Position numbers and translations under genes: made by a program
Shown: piece by piece, positions 34,606 to 43,874 of the stretch
How positions within the stretch are numbered: position 1 is the first letter of the stretch
Layout: each line of letters opens with the position of its first letter
DNA from: Planctomycetota bacterium
GTDB lineage: Bacteria > Planctomycetota > Phycisphaerae > Phycisphaerales > SM1A02
DNA: 57,340 nucleotides
Assembly: GCA_024230295.1 (NCBI GenBank)
Contig: JAAERN010000123.1
Span: forward strand, 1-57,340
Reading direction: 5' to 3'
Notes under the pieces: generated by a model
What the model saw: the letters and a program-made list of their open reading frames with translations, nothing else
Databases searched by the model: none
What the model was told of the DNA's origin: nothing

Positions 34606-36918
34606 CTATTGCCTCGGTGGCCATTGTTCAACGGTCGGGGACACATCTGGGAGCGGAAGTATCCATCGCAGCATCGTCAAGCCGCCTGTTGCTTGGATGG
34701 GGGATTCGTCGAGAAGCAGCGGCACGGGGAGATCGGTGTCGTCAATGAAACCACTAATCAGCAGCATTGGACTTCCGAGTCTAGCACCCAAGTCCAATTG
34801 GCTGCCAAATACTCTGTGTACATCCGCGTGGATCTGCTGGCTGCCCACCGTATTTGGATCCATCTGCCAACCGGGAGGTGTGGCAAGCCGGTACAACGTG
34901 AGGATTTCAAACGTCGTCGCAGTTTCAATTGTCCCTATGTGGACTCCAGAGGATCTCTTGAGTGACTGGACGTGGTCAGCGAGGGACTGAGCGAGTTGTG
35001 GCCCCTTCAGGGCCTGCAATGAGAACTCTTGTTCGGGGTTGACTGGCCGAGACAACTTCCATGACCAAGCTACAACGGGCATGTGGCCGGAGTCGACTGC
35101 ATTTGTCCATGTGATCGGGGAGGTTTCCCTGGGGTAACGCCTGCTCTGAATCCACACGACGGAGACGTTCTTCAGTGGTCTTGGCCCGGAATATCGAAGC
35201 GTGCCCTCAAGGCCATTAGGACTGACATGCACGGGCTGAACGATCTCTATTTCGGGAAGGGATGAGTCTGGTGCCAAGGGACCGATCCACTCGAGTTGCA
35301 CGCTCGTCGATGTGGACCTTGCTTTGATCGGGAGGGACTCAGGACGGTTCACATCTGCGATCAGAGTGTCGGAGTCCGCGAATCCAATCGCGGGTTGGCC
35401 GCTTGGAATCCACGGTGCCAGCATTCCTCTGCCTTCTTCGGCCGGGACGCTGAGCTCGTGCGTGTTCACGCCTGGAATTCGGACATCGATCCATGATCGA
35501 ACCATGCTCTCGGGTGTACCGACCACCTTATCGACGATCGACATATGCAGTGCTTCCGGAGATTGCAGACTCACGACGAGCCCGGCAAACCATCCGATGA
35601 CTCCGCCTATCCCTCCAAGAATCGCAAATATGGGCCACGCCAGATCTCGGCGATGAAGTCGACCGAGCACGATCCACAACACCGGCCCTCCAATGAGCCA
35701 GCATATGCCGAGCCATAGAATGACGATCGACAGTCGGCTGCCTGCCGCGACGGTCCGCCGAGTTGCCCATGCAATCTGGCTGTCCTGTACGGAGGTACCC
35801 CATAAGTTCGAAGATTTTCTTGCAATCTTGCTGATTGCGGCGAGCTCGCGGAGCGTCGGAGCGTCGCCTCGCCTGGCAAGAACCGGATTCCAGAATGTTG
35901 CGGCAGCGGGGAGTGGCCCTTGAGCTGCTCCGTCTGACCGTGCACTTTGGACGATCGGAGACGTCAGGTCCAGGCCGATGAGTGTCAACCGTCCGTGCCC
36001 CACAGGTCGAGCAATGGCGATGGGGCGGCCATCCGGAAGGTTGAGAACGGTGTGCCATGGACCAGTACCGGTAGTCGTGGCTGGAAATGGCCGACAGGTC
36101 ATTTCGGTGCCGGGCGTTATTCGGAGTTGATCTGGCGAAAGCAGTTGCAGAATCTGTGACGTGTAGAGGGCCTCCTGCTCCGGAAGGTCCGGCAACAGTG
36201 CGTGGAGTGATCCTCCAGTTCGAGCGAAGCGGCCTCCGCGTCCCCGGTCAGGGATCGAAACAATGAGATGGCCGCCTGCCTCCATCCAATCCTGAATCAC
36301 CGACTCGCGATGCGGATCTGGTACTTCCTGATCTCCGGTCCACAACAATGTGGATGCCGCGGAGAGCCCCTCAGGGCGGTCTGGAAGTTCGTCCGGAGTC
36401 AGCAACTTGACCCGCGAGTCGATGTGACTCCAGCGCGGATCCATTGGATTGGTCGCAGCGTCGTAAGATTCAAGTCCGAACCCACGACTTCCAACAACGA
36501 GCATCAGATCCGAGCCCTCGGGCAATTGGCCGGTCATTCCGGCTGTGCTTCCAATCGGCGATGTGAGAAGCGGGATGGCCTCGCCTTGTCGGCGAACACG
36601 AATACGTCCGGCTGAGTCCTCTCCTCTTGGAACAACGTTGTAGATCCAGGCTGTTGCCGGTTGTCCAGCGAGCGGTATAGCCCGCTGTTTCACGAGTGTG
36701 TCACCGTCAGGAGTTTCAGTCTCCCACTCCAGCAGATAGGTGCCTGGGGTGAGATCTCCAGGATCGATGAGTACTTGAATGCCAGCAGGTCGGCCGATTG
36801 GCAGGATGTCGCCAACGCCCTCGTGAAGAATCGTGAGTTGGGGCGTCGCGGCAGAGATAGCCTCGCTGACTGCAGCGAGCCACACGAGCACGATCGTGAT
36901 CGTGTGGGAGAGGGTCAC
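34606..36918 (-). CDS. Large signal-bearing membrane protein next to an ABC ATPase
   Basis: A 770-residue protein. The GTG at 36918 overlaps the M20 peptidase stop by GTGA and gives a signal peptide (residues 1-25). An extracytoplasmic N-terminal half includes a glutamine-amidotransferase-like stretch (LLWTGDQEVPDP, then GGHLIVSIPDRGR) at about 185-235. Two helices follow around 395-418 and 430-452, then a C-terminal beta-rich domain. It lies 12 nt upstream of the ABC ATPase gene, suggesting a shared complex, perhaps for export or envelope remodelling. Family not recognised. Confidence 0.65.
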   Translation of the reverse strand: MTLSHTITIVLVWLAAVSEAISAATPQLTILHEGVGDILPIGRPAGIQVLIDPGDLTPGTYLLEWETETPDGDTLVKQRAIPLAGQPATAWIYNVVPRGEDSAGRIRVRRQGEAIPLLTSPIGSTAGMTGQLPEGSDLMLVVGSRGFGLESYDAATNPMDPRWSHIDSRVKLLTPDELPDRPEGLSAASTLLWTGDQEVPDPHRESVIQDWMEAGGHLIVSIPDRGRGGRFARTGGSLHALLPDLPEQEALYTSQILQLLSPDQLRITPGTEMTCRPFPATTTGTGPWHTVLNLPDGRPIAIARPVGHGRLTLIGLDLTSPIVQSARSDGAAQGPLPAAATFWNPVLARRGDAPTLRELAAISKIARKSSNLWGTSVQDSQIAWATRRTVAAGSRLSIVILWLGICWLIGGPVLWIVLGRLHRRDLAWPIFAILGGIGGVIGWFAGLVVSLQSPEALHMSIVDKVVGTPESMVRSWIDVRIPGVNTHELSVPAEEGRGMLAPWIPSGQPAIGFADSDTLIADVNRPESLPIKARSTSTSVQLEWIGPLAPDSSLPEIEIVQPVHVSPNGLEGTLRYSGPRPLKNVSVVWIQSRRYPRETSPITWTNAVDSGHMPVVAWSWKLSRPVNPEQEFSLQALKGPQLAQSLADHVQSLKRSSGVHIGTIETATTFEILTLYRLATPPGWQMDPNTVGSQQIHADVHRVFGSQLDLGARLGSPMLLISGFIDDTDLPVPLLLDESPIQATGGLTMLRWILPLPDVSPTVEQWPPRQ

Positions 36919-38312
36919 GCGCCACCAGCCTCCGCGAGTGCCAGCACGACTGCCGCATGGGACCGTGCTCCACCCGTGTAGCAATCAATGTTGAACTTCT
37001 CGTTTGGTGAGTGCACACGATCATCGTCAAGTCCGAAGCCGATCAGCAATGAGTCAGCACCGAGAATCTCTTGGAACGATCCCACGACAGGAATCGATCC
37101 GCCGCATCCAACAAGCACGGCTCGACGATTCCAAATGCGTTCGAGTCCGTACTGCGCTGCCTCTAGCCATGGCGATTCGTCGGCAACTTGAATTGCGGGG
37201 TTGGCACCGTGTGACTCGATCGTCCATCGGCATCCAGCGGGCGTGTGCTGTTGGAGATGTGTTCGAAGTGCCGCTTCAATGGCGTCTGGATCCTGCCCCG
37301 GCACGAGCCGGCAGCTGAACTTTGCAGATGCCTCAGCCGGAATAACGGTCTTGGCACCCGCACCACCGTAGCCACCGGTGATCCCGTTGATATCCAATGT
37401 CGGCCGCGACCAGATTCGCTCAAGCACGCTGCGACCGCATTCGCCCGTTGAACGATCCAGACCGGCTTCAGCGAGAAAGGCCGACTCGTCGAACCCGAGA
37501 TTTTTCCATTCCTGCTGCTGCGATTCAGAAGGCTCGTAAACGCCGTCATAGAACCCATCGACCGTGATGCGCCCATCGGAGTCGTGCAGATCTCCGAGAA
37601 CCTTGGCGAGTTCATTGAGCGGATTGACGACGGCGCCGCCAAACATGCCGGAATGCAAATCATGGGACGGCCCATGTAGCGTGACATCGAGGTAGACCAT
37701 TCCGCGAAGCATTGTTGTGATCGCTGGTGTATTCGGATCCCACATGCCGGTGTCGGAGATGACACATACGTCACATCGCAACTCATCAGCATGTGCGGCG
37801 AGGAAAGGGTCGAGGCTCGGACTTCCGCTCTCTTCCTCGCCCTCCAGCAGAACCGTGACACGAACAGGTATCCCACCACCCACTTCATTCCAGGCGCGAA
37901 GCGCCTCGACGAACATCATGAGTTGCCCTTTGTCATCGGCCGCGCCCCGTGCCACGATGCGGGCTGGCCCGTCAGTGTCGACAATCACCGGCTCAAACGG
38001 AGCAGCATTCCACAGATCCAGTGGATCCGGCGGTTGGACGTCATAGTGTCCGTAGTACAGCACGTGTGGCCCATCGGCCGGGCCATTTGAATGGGCCACG
38101 ACCATCGGGTGTCCGCTCGTGGTGTGTACTGTCGCTTTGAGGCCCGAGTCTTCAAGCATCGCGGCGCACAATTCGGCTGCGGCATGGACATCGTTGTCGT
38201 GGGCAGGATCGGTGCTGATACTCGGGATTCGAAGCAAGTCGAACAGACGCGCTATCTGCGCATCGTGCGTGGCGTCGAGGTGGGCGAGCACGGCATCGAG
38301 TCGATCTGACAT
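36915..38312 (-). CDS. M20-family dipeptidase/aminoacylase-like peptidase
   Basis: A 465-residue zinc peptidase. YYGHYDVQPPD (metal His and Asp), ARGAADDKGQ and GEEESGS (the metal and catalytic Glu region) are clear, as is the dimerisation domain following. M20 enzymes cleave dipeptides or acyl-amino acids in the cytoplasm. The protein has no signal peptide. It is coupled to the following gene by GTGA overlap. Confidence 0.9.
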   Translation of the reverse strand: MSDRLDAVLAHLDATHDAQIARLFDLLRIPSISTDPAHDNDVHAAAELCAAMLEDSGLKATVHTTSGHPMVVAHSNGPADGPHVLYYGHYDVQPPDPLDLWNAAPFEPVIVDTDGPARIVARGAADDKGQLMMFVEALRAWNEVGGGIPVRVTVLLEGEEESGSPSLDPFLAAHADELRCDVCVISDTGMWDPNTPAITTMLRGMVYLDVTLHGPSHDLHSGMFGGAVVNPLNELAKVLGDLHDSDGRITVDGFYDGVYEPSESQQQEWKNLGFDESAFLAEAGLDRSTGECGRSVLERIWSRPTLDINGITGGYGGAGAKTVIPAEASAKFSCRLVPGQDPDAIEAALRTHLQQHTPAGCRWTIESHGANPAIQVADESPWLEAAQYGLERIWNRRAVLVGCGGSIPVVGSFQEILGADSLLIGFGLDDDRVHSPNEKFNIDCYTGGARSHAAVVLALAEAGGA

Positions 38313-38350
38313 CGGGGTAGTTCTCTCTTTCGGTGGAGCAATAATTCAGT

Positions 38351-39400
38351 TCAAAAGCCGTGCCAAGGAAGGCACTGGGGATCAACATAGTCCTCCGCCT
38401 CCTGAGCGCAGCGGATGACTCCGTCTTCGAGCGAGATGACGACTGGAGGTGTGATCAACCAGTCCACGCCGATCGGCAATTCGACCTCGCCGCAATCAAG
38501 ACAGGGGTTCTCAAGCGTGCCCTCTTCGATGAATCCATCCTTGTTCTCGGGAATCGCAACGAGCGTGGTCGGTGCGGGTGGATCAAACGAGAAGTATTCG
38601 AGCAGAAGTTCGTTGCAGTGCTCGCATGTTCGGCTGTAGAGAATCAGATACTGCTTGCCAGATGTGATGGAGTCTGGAAGATTGGGAATCCACGAGAGCA
38701 GATCAATGTCGCTCATGTGTTGTCCGGGCCAGTCTGATGTGTTGATCGAGTAGTAGGCGGGGAGGGTGACAGCGGGACTGCCGTTGTTTTCATTGGAGGT
38801 GGCTGAAGTTTCGCCATCCTGCGTCGGTGTGTCGACGACGACTGTGACGCCCGTGGCGCCGCCAAGCACTCGCGTGAACGCCACAATGCCCAACACTGCC
38901 GAGAGAAGCGTGACGAGCGCCCAGCTGGCCCGATCGTTCATAAGCGGGATACTTCGTACTGGGAGTGCCACGACCAAAATAAGTAGCGTCAGATCGATCG
39001 ATAGCATGAGCCACGGTGGGGGAGACACGCTGCCAAGGCATCCGCAACTTGTCACGTTGCCATTGAACATTTCATAGAGAAGCACCAGGCAGAATGTGAG
39101 CAGCATGAGGACGGCAGTGCCTCGGGCGAGTCGTGGAAGGAGCACCATGACGGCGATCGCAGCAAACTCGATAGCGATAAAGAAGGCGAGCGCCACGTGC
39201 AGGTCGAACCCGACGGACTCAAGAAGTCCCCTGAGGTGCTCCGGCAGCAACTTTGGGGAACGCTCAACCAGTTTGGTGGCTGCTCCCGCGGTGATCCAGA
39301 TCGGCACAATGCAGCGAACGAGGATCAGGCCAATGAGGCCCGCGACTCCTTGAGCCGACGCGGTGGCCGGAGGCTGCTCCCGAAGTGTGGGAGTCGTCAT
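38351..39400 (-). CDS. MauE-like membrane domain fused to a thioredoxin-like domain
   Basis: A 349-residue protein. Residues 20-170 form four helices with the MauE/DoxX-type pattern, including a CGC (TSCGCLGS) before the fourth; MauE-type proteins help disulfide formation in maturation of quinoproteins. Residues about 230-340 are thioredoxin-like with CEHC and a further CLDC. The start overlaps the gmhA-like stop (ATGA). It probably serves periplasmic thiol/disulfide exchange. Confidence 0.7.
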   Translation of the reverse strand: MTTPTLREQPPATASAQGVAGLIGLILVRCIVPIWITAGAATKLVERSPKLLPEHLRGLLESVGFDLHVALAFFIAIEFAAIAVMVLLPRLARGTAVLMLLTFCLVLLYEMFNGNVTSCGCLGSVSPPPWLMLSIDLTLLILVVALPVRSIPLMNDRASWALVTLLSAVLGIVAFTRVLGGATGVTVVVDTPTQDGETSATSNENNGSPAVTLPAYYSINTSDWPGQHMSDIDLLSWIPNLPDSITSGKQYLILYSRTCEHCNELLLEYFSFDPPAPTTLVAIPENKDGFIEEGTLENPCLDCGEVELPIGVDWLITPPVVISLEDGVIRCAQEAEDYVDPQCLPWHGF

Positions 39401-39996
39401 GACGCGATTTCCTGCTCGGGGCTGGCGGTGGCCCATTGTTCCACAGCTTCACAGATCAGGTGAATGACAACTTGATGCGCATCCTGAATGAATGCGGAAT
39501 CGGTTTCGTCAACGACGAGGGCATGATCGCACAACTGGCGGCACTTTCCGCCATCACCTCCAAGAAGTCCAATGGTCAGACAGTCGAAAGATCGCGCGGC
39601 TTCCAGTGCGCGAACAAGATTCGGGCTGTTCCCAGAAGTTGACAAAACGAGAAGCACATCCTTTGGCCGAGCCATGGCACGCAGCGGTCGTTCGAACACG
39701 TACTCGAACCCATAGTCGTTGGCGATGCACGTCAACGCAGTTGGATCGGATGCGAGCATCGCCGAAGCGAGTGGCCGGCGGTCATCGCGGTATCGACCTA
39801 CAAGTTCCTCGGAGAGATGCAGTGCCTGCGCGGCAGACCCGCCGTTGCCTGCGGTCCACACGGTACAGCGATCGCCGAGTCTCTCAATGATGATGTCACT
39901 AATGCGGGCGATGCTGCCGAGGTGACCGGCAAGTGATTGAATCGTGCTCAGGGATCCCTGAAGTCTCTGCTCAAACATGTCGTGTGAATTCCTCAT
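39397..39996 (-). CDS. gmhA: Phosphoheptose isomerase-like SIS-domain protein
   Basis: A 199-residue SIS protein. GmhA isomerises sedoheptulose 7-phosphate to D-glycero-D-manno-heptose 7-phosphate for LPS core. The segments AGNGGSAAQALHLSEEL and VLSTSGNSPN (phosphate-binding) are typical. The 39996 ATG overlaps the upstream stop by ATGA; the longer frame to 40251 is shadow. A DiaA-like SIS role is the alternative. Confidence 0.85.
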   Translation of the reverse strand: MRNSHDMFEQRLQGSLSTIQSLAGHLGSIARISDIIIERLGDRCTVWTAGNGGSAAQALHLSEELVGRYRDDRRPLASAMLASDPTALTCIANDYGFEYVFERPLRAMARPKDVLLVLSTSGNSPNLVRALEAARSFDCLTIGLLGGDGGKCRQLCDHALVVDETDSAFIQDAHQVVIHLICEAVEQWATASPEQEIAS

Positions 39997-41207
39997 GCGG
40001 GGATTGCGAACTGAGTGGAGCAAGCAGTTTCCTTCGCCAGTCCATCGGCGGCAACTTCTACGTCCTCGATCGACGTAAAGGGTCCAATGCTCAATCGGAA
40101 GGCTCCGCCGGAATCCAGAGTTCCGAATGTTCGGTGCGCTGCGGGAGCGCAGTGGATGCCGGGTCGGCCGAGGATGCCATGGTGGGTCTCCATTCGGCGA
40201 GCGAGTTCCTCTGGGGCGACGTTCTCGGTCACGATGCTGTACACACCGCATCGGTTTTCGGGATCTGTTGGCCCAAGCACCGTGATGGTATCGATCATCA
40301 ACAGTCGCTCCAGCATGAAGGCCGTCATTTCTCGGTCACGCTGGTAGAGCGACTCAGTTCCCTCAGCTTCGATCCACTGCAGCGCAGCATCCAATCCAAC
40401 GATCCCCGGCATGTTGTGCGAGCCGGACTCATACCTGTCTGGCATCGTGGTTGGCTGGATGTCCAGTTCACTCCGTGAGCCGGTTCCACCGAGGCGAACT
40501 GGGGCAACCTTGGATTCCATGCCCGGCCTCATCCACAAGCCACCGATACCCAGCGGGCCGAGAAGCCCTTTGTGTCCAGGGAAAGCCAACAGGTCGATCC
40601 CCATGTCGTCGACGTCCACGTGTCGGTGCCCGATGGTCTGCGCCGCATCGACGAGCAGCGGTACTCCTGCCTCCTGGCACCGCGTGCCAATTGCATCAAT
40701 CGGCTGCACGGAGCCGGAGACATTTGATCCGTGATTGATGGCAACCAAGCGAGTGTCGGCTTCAATGGCTGCCATGACCGCGTCGGGTTCAATCAGTCCA
40801 GTGCGTGGGTCGGCTAGAACACGGGTACATCGGACTCCATCCGCTTCGAGATCTCGGAGGGGGCGTAGTACGGAGTTGTGGTCCATGGCGGTCGTGACGA
40901 TGTGTATGGATTGTTCTTGCCGGCGGGCACTTCTGCATGTGCCTTCGATGGCGAGGGAAAGCGCGTCAGTGCAGTTGAGCGTCAGGACGATCTGATCGGG
41001 AGTCTCGGCGCCGATGAGTTTGCAGAGGTTCAGCCGACAGCGGTCCATCAGAGAGGCTGCATGCCGCACTTCTTCGTAGGCACCGCGGCCAGGGCTGGCA
41101 CTAATCCCCTTGAGCCAGTTCTGGGTGGCCCACGCAACGGAAGGGGCCTTCGGCCAACTGGTTGCGGCGTTGTCGAAATAGCGTCTTGGGCTCGACTCGC
41201 CGTTCAT
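39993..41207 (-). CDS. Cysteine desulfurase-like class V aminotransferase
   Basis: A 404-residue PLP enzyme. YFDNAATSWPKAP at the N-terminus, FPGHKGLLGPLG (PLP Lys) and GRPGIHCAPAAHRTFG (active-site Cys loop) match the class V cysteine desulfurase subgroup that includes SufS-like TIGR01977 proteins. It removes sulfur from cysteine for Fe-S or thio-cofactors. The start ATG 41207 is preferred over the longer frame. It heads the eight-gene minus-strand operon down to serS. Confidence 0.82.
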   Translation of the reverse strand: MNGESSPRRYFDNAATSWPKAPSVAWATQNWLKGISASPGRGAYEEVRHAASLMDRCRLNLCKLIGAETPDQIVLTLNCTDALSLAIEGTCRSARRQEQSIHIVTTAMDHNSVLRPLRDLEADGVRCTRVLADPRTGLIEPDAVMAAIEADTRLVAINHGSNVSGSVQPIDAIGTRCQEAGVPLLVDAAQTIGHRHVDVDDMGIDLLAFPGHKGLLGPLGIGGLWMRPGMESKVAPVRLGGTGSRSELDIQPTTMPDRYESGSHNMPGIVGLDAALQWIEAEGTESLYQRDREMTAFMLERLLMIDTITVLGPTDPENRCGVYSIVTENVAPEELARRMETHHGILGRPGIHCAPAAHRTFGTLDSGGAFRLSIGPFTSIEDVEVAADGLAKETACSTQFAIPA

Positions 41208-41232
41208 GTGGGGGAGTATAGCCTCGGCGTTC

Positions 41233-41253
41233 CCGGCCTCTCGGCGAGGCCGG
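41233..41253. promoter_or_regulatory. Perfect inverted repeat between divergent genes
   Basis: CCGGCCTC / GAGGCCGG with loop TCGGC lies between the divergent cysteine desulfurase-like gene and the secreted protein gene. It may be an operator or a fortuitous GC palindrome. A TACACT box at 41270-41275 could be a -10 element for the plus-strand gene. Confidence 0.3.
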
Positions 41254-41347
41254 TCCAATGGGCGACCTGCTACACTCGCCTCTCCCGGCACGCGGGTTCG
41301 AACTGTGCTGTCGGAGCCTTGATGTACGTGATACAGGAGTCGGCTGG

Positions 41348-42829
41348 ATGTTTGTGATGCAGGCAGGAGCAGTGATTCTTATTGGTTCGGCCCTAGCGGT
41401 CGAGTCAACGAGCGTGACGCCAGTGACCTTGGCGGCACGATTGAATGAGCACGCCTCGGTCCAGGCCAGTGCCGAGGAATCAGGCTGGACAGTCTTGGGA
41501 CCAGCACTTCGCACTTTGCCCGCGCCACCTGATGCGGCAGCTTCCACAGGTGCATTCAGCATCTGGCCTGGAATGGCTGATTGGGACGCATGGTCTGCCT
41601 GGGCGGCATCACAATCAAGTTTGAAAGCGGCTATTCAGACAGCGGCCCAGCGACCAATTTTTGGTCTGCAATATGGACGGGAATCTGTTAGCGAAATCGA
41701 CATTGAAAAGGGCCTCTTCATTGACTTTGGCCAGGCCGACGATCGGTTGGTTCTTCCAAAATTCAATTATCTAGATGCTATTGATCGGATGACTCTCTGG
41801 GTGACAACCGAAGCCTATCGCATGTGCGAAGAAGGCAAGGCCAGTGACGGCCTAACGCTTCTGCTCGACAACGTCATGGTGTTGCGGCGCATCGCGGACC
41901 GTGAGTTTGTGGAAGAGAAGGAAACCGCCATTCGACTGATGTCGCAAGGGCTCGGGGTCATGCGCGATTTGATGTATCGCTATCTGGATGACATTCCGGG
42001 TGGCGAGTTGACGAAACTGTCGCTGCATGAGATCCCCTCGCTTCGCCCGGGCCGTGCGAGCCTGTTCATGCCCGAGCACGATCGGCGGCTGGCGGAAGCG
42101 TTTCTTGAGAATGCATTCAACGAGCAGCTTGGCACAGCTGATCCAGAGGAATTTCAAGCCGTGTTCACGGAAGTGCAGGCGGGCGGCAAACCCTTGCAGC
42201 GGTTTGGTGCTCGGCGTCGATGGGCTGATTTACAGGCATCGCACGATAGCCTCGAATATTCACGAGATCGTCTCGGGCTTATCTTCGATGATTGGTGGCG
42301 GCGGTGGAGATCTAACGATATCGATCAACTTGGGCGACTTATTCTCAATCAGCAGTCGCAGTTTGAACTCCTCAATGTCGCGAGATTTGCATCGCTTGAT
42401 GCTGTTGTTCATGACATGAGTGGATTGTTCGAGGCTCGAGATCGCCTGTTGATGGATGTCAATGCAACATCCATATCGGCTGGCCTGGCGGCTCACAAGG
42501 CCATCCGAGGCGTCTATCCCCAGGAACTTCGTATGGTCTTCGGAGTCACTGCAGACAAGCAGTGGGCGATTGACACGCATGCCCAAATCAGCGAGGGGTA
42601 CCGGCCGTGGTTTGTGTACCGATTCATTGACAAGCCTCGGCCGCTGGATATTGGCACAACGCGAGTGATAGTTCCAGCAGGAACCGGATTGTTGTACAGT
42701 CGGGGTCTCGACGGCCTCGATGACCTTGCTGTGTTGCACGCGGATGAGCGAGGATGGGGTGATCTGATCATTTGGCCACCACCACGTAATTTGCTCCGTG
42801 AGACAGGTAAAGATGCCGCCGAAGAGTGA
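41348..42829 (+). CDS. Secreted protein, unknown function
   Basis: A 493-residue protein with a signal peptide (MFVMQAGAVILIGSALAVES). The mature part is rich in helices and has no recognised domain. The frame is open from 41258, but ATG 41348 fits the signal peptide. It precedes trxB by 32 nt, so co-transcription is likely. Confidence 0.65.
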   Translation: MFVMQAGAVILIGSALAVESTSVTPVTLAARLNEHASVQASAEESGWTVLGPALRTLPAPPDAAASTGAFSIWPGMADWDAWSAWAASQSSLKAAIQTAAQRPIFGLQYGRESVSEIDIEKGLFIDFGQADDRLVLPKFNYLDAIDRMTLWVTTEAYRMCEEGKASDGLTLLLDNVMVLRRIADREFVEEKETAIRLMSQGLGVMRDLMYRYLDDIPGGELTKLSLHEIPSLRPGRASLFMPEHDRRLAEAFLENAFNEQLGTADPEEFQAVFTEVQAGGKPLQRFGARRRWADLQASHDSLEYSRDRLGLIFDDWWRRWRSNDIDQLGRLILNQQSQFELLNVARFASLDAVVHDMSGLFEARDRLLMDVNATSISAGLAAHKAIRGVYPQELRMVFGVTADKQWAIDTHAQISEGYRPWFVYRFIDKPRPLDIGTTRVIVPAGTGLLYSRGLDGLDDLAVLHADERGWGDLIIWPPPRNLLRETGKDAAEE

Positions 42830-42861
42830 GTCGGGCGAAGGCCGAGGCTGGAGTGCCAATC

Positions 42862-43836
42862 ATGAGTGAACCACGTGATATTGAGCAAGTTGTCATTGTC
42901 GGAAGCGGTCCGGCGGGCTGGGCCGCAGCGATCTATGCGGCTCGTGCAGATTTGGAACCGCTGTGTTTGATCGGTGTGCCGCGGTCGAATCCGGCGCCCG
43001 TACTGCCCGGCGGCCAACTCATGCTGACAACCGAGGTCGAAAACTACCCAGGATTCCCTGAGGGAATCACCGGCCCGGACATGATGGCGAACTTTCAGAA
43101 GCAGGCTGAGCGATTCGGTACGCGAATCCGCGGTGTTGACGTTACAGCGTGCGACTTTTCTTCCCAGCCGTTTGCTTTGACGACGAGCGAGGGGGATGCG
43201 GTGAAGGCAGCGTCGGTGATCATCGCCACGGGGGCCACGGCCAATTGGATCGGACTGGAGAATGAACTTCGGCTGGCGACATCCGGCGGCGGAGTCAGTG
43301 CGTGCGCCGTGTGTGACGGTGCGCTTCCGATGTTTCGTGATCAACCGCTGGCGGTCGTTGGTGGCGGGGATAGCGCTATGGAAGAGGCCTCCTATCTTGC
43401 CAAATTTGCTTCGAAGGTGTACGTGATTCATCGCCGTGACGCGCTGCGTGCATCGAAAACGATGCAGGATCGTGTTCTCTCGAACGACAAGATCGAAGTG
43501 GTATGGAACAGCGGCGTTGTCGATGTCCTCGGCGATACCAGAATCGAAGCGATCGAGTTGGAGAATACGGTTACGGGCGAGCAGTCACGGCTTGACGTAC
43601 AAGGTCTCTTTATTGCGATCGGGCATACGCCAGCGACGCAGTTCCTTGAGGGAAGCGGCGTGGCGTTGGACGAGCCGGGCTATGTGCTCGTGGACGGCGA
43701 GTCGACGCGTACGAATATCGAGGGCGTCTTTGCGGCCGGGGATGTCGCGGACTCCATTTACCGGCAGGCCATTACCGCAGCCGGCATGGGATGCAAGGCG
43801 GCGCTCGATGCCGAGCGTTGGCTTGCTGAACACTAG
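42862..43836 (+). CDS. trxB: Thioredoxin-disulfide reductase
   Basis: A 324-residue FAD/NADPH enzyme that reduces thioredoxin. The FAD motif VGSGPAGWAAA is at the N-terminus, the redox pair is Cys148-Ala-Val-Cys151 (usual CATC), and the NADP motif is GGGDSAMEEA. The C-terminal FAAGDVAD is present. ATG 42862 starts MSEPRD; an upstream frame extension is not needed. Confidence 0.93.
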   Translation: MSEPRDIEQVVIVGSGPAGWAAAIYAARADLEPLCLIGVPRSNPAPVLPGGQLMLTTEVENYPGFPEGITGPDMMANFQKQAERFGTRIRGVDVTACDFSSQPFALTTSEGDAVKAASVIIATGATANWIGLENELRLATSGGGVSACAVCDGALPMFRDQPLAVVGGGDSAMEEASYLAKFASKVYVIHRRDALRASKTMQDRVLSNDKIEVVWNSGVVDVLGDTRIEAIELENTVTGEQSRLDVQGLFIAIGHTPATQFLEGSGVALDEPGYVLVDGESTRTNIEGVFAAGDVADSIYRQAITAAGMGCKAALDAERWLAEH

Positions 43837-43874
43837 AACGAGAGGACGTGGCCTCTTCGTATTGGCCACCCTGA

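Noticed and set aside
43848-43869. GTGGCC/GGCCAC hairpin between trxB and the symporter as terminator
   Set aside because: A 6-bp stem with no T-tract is too weak.
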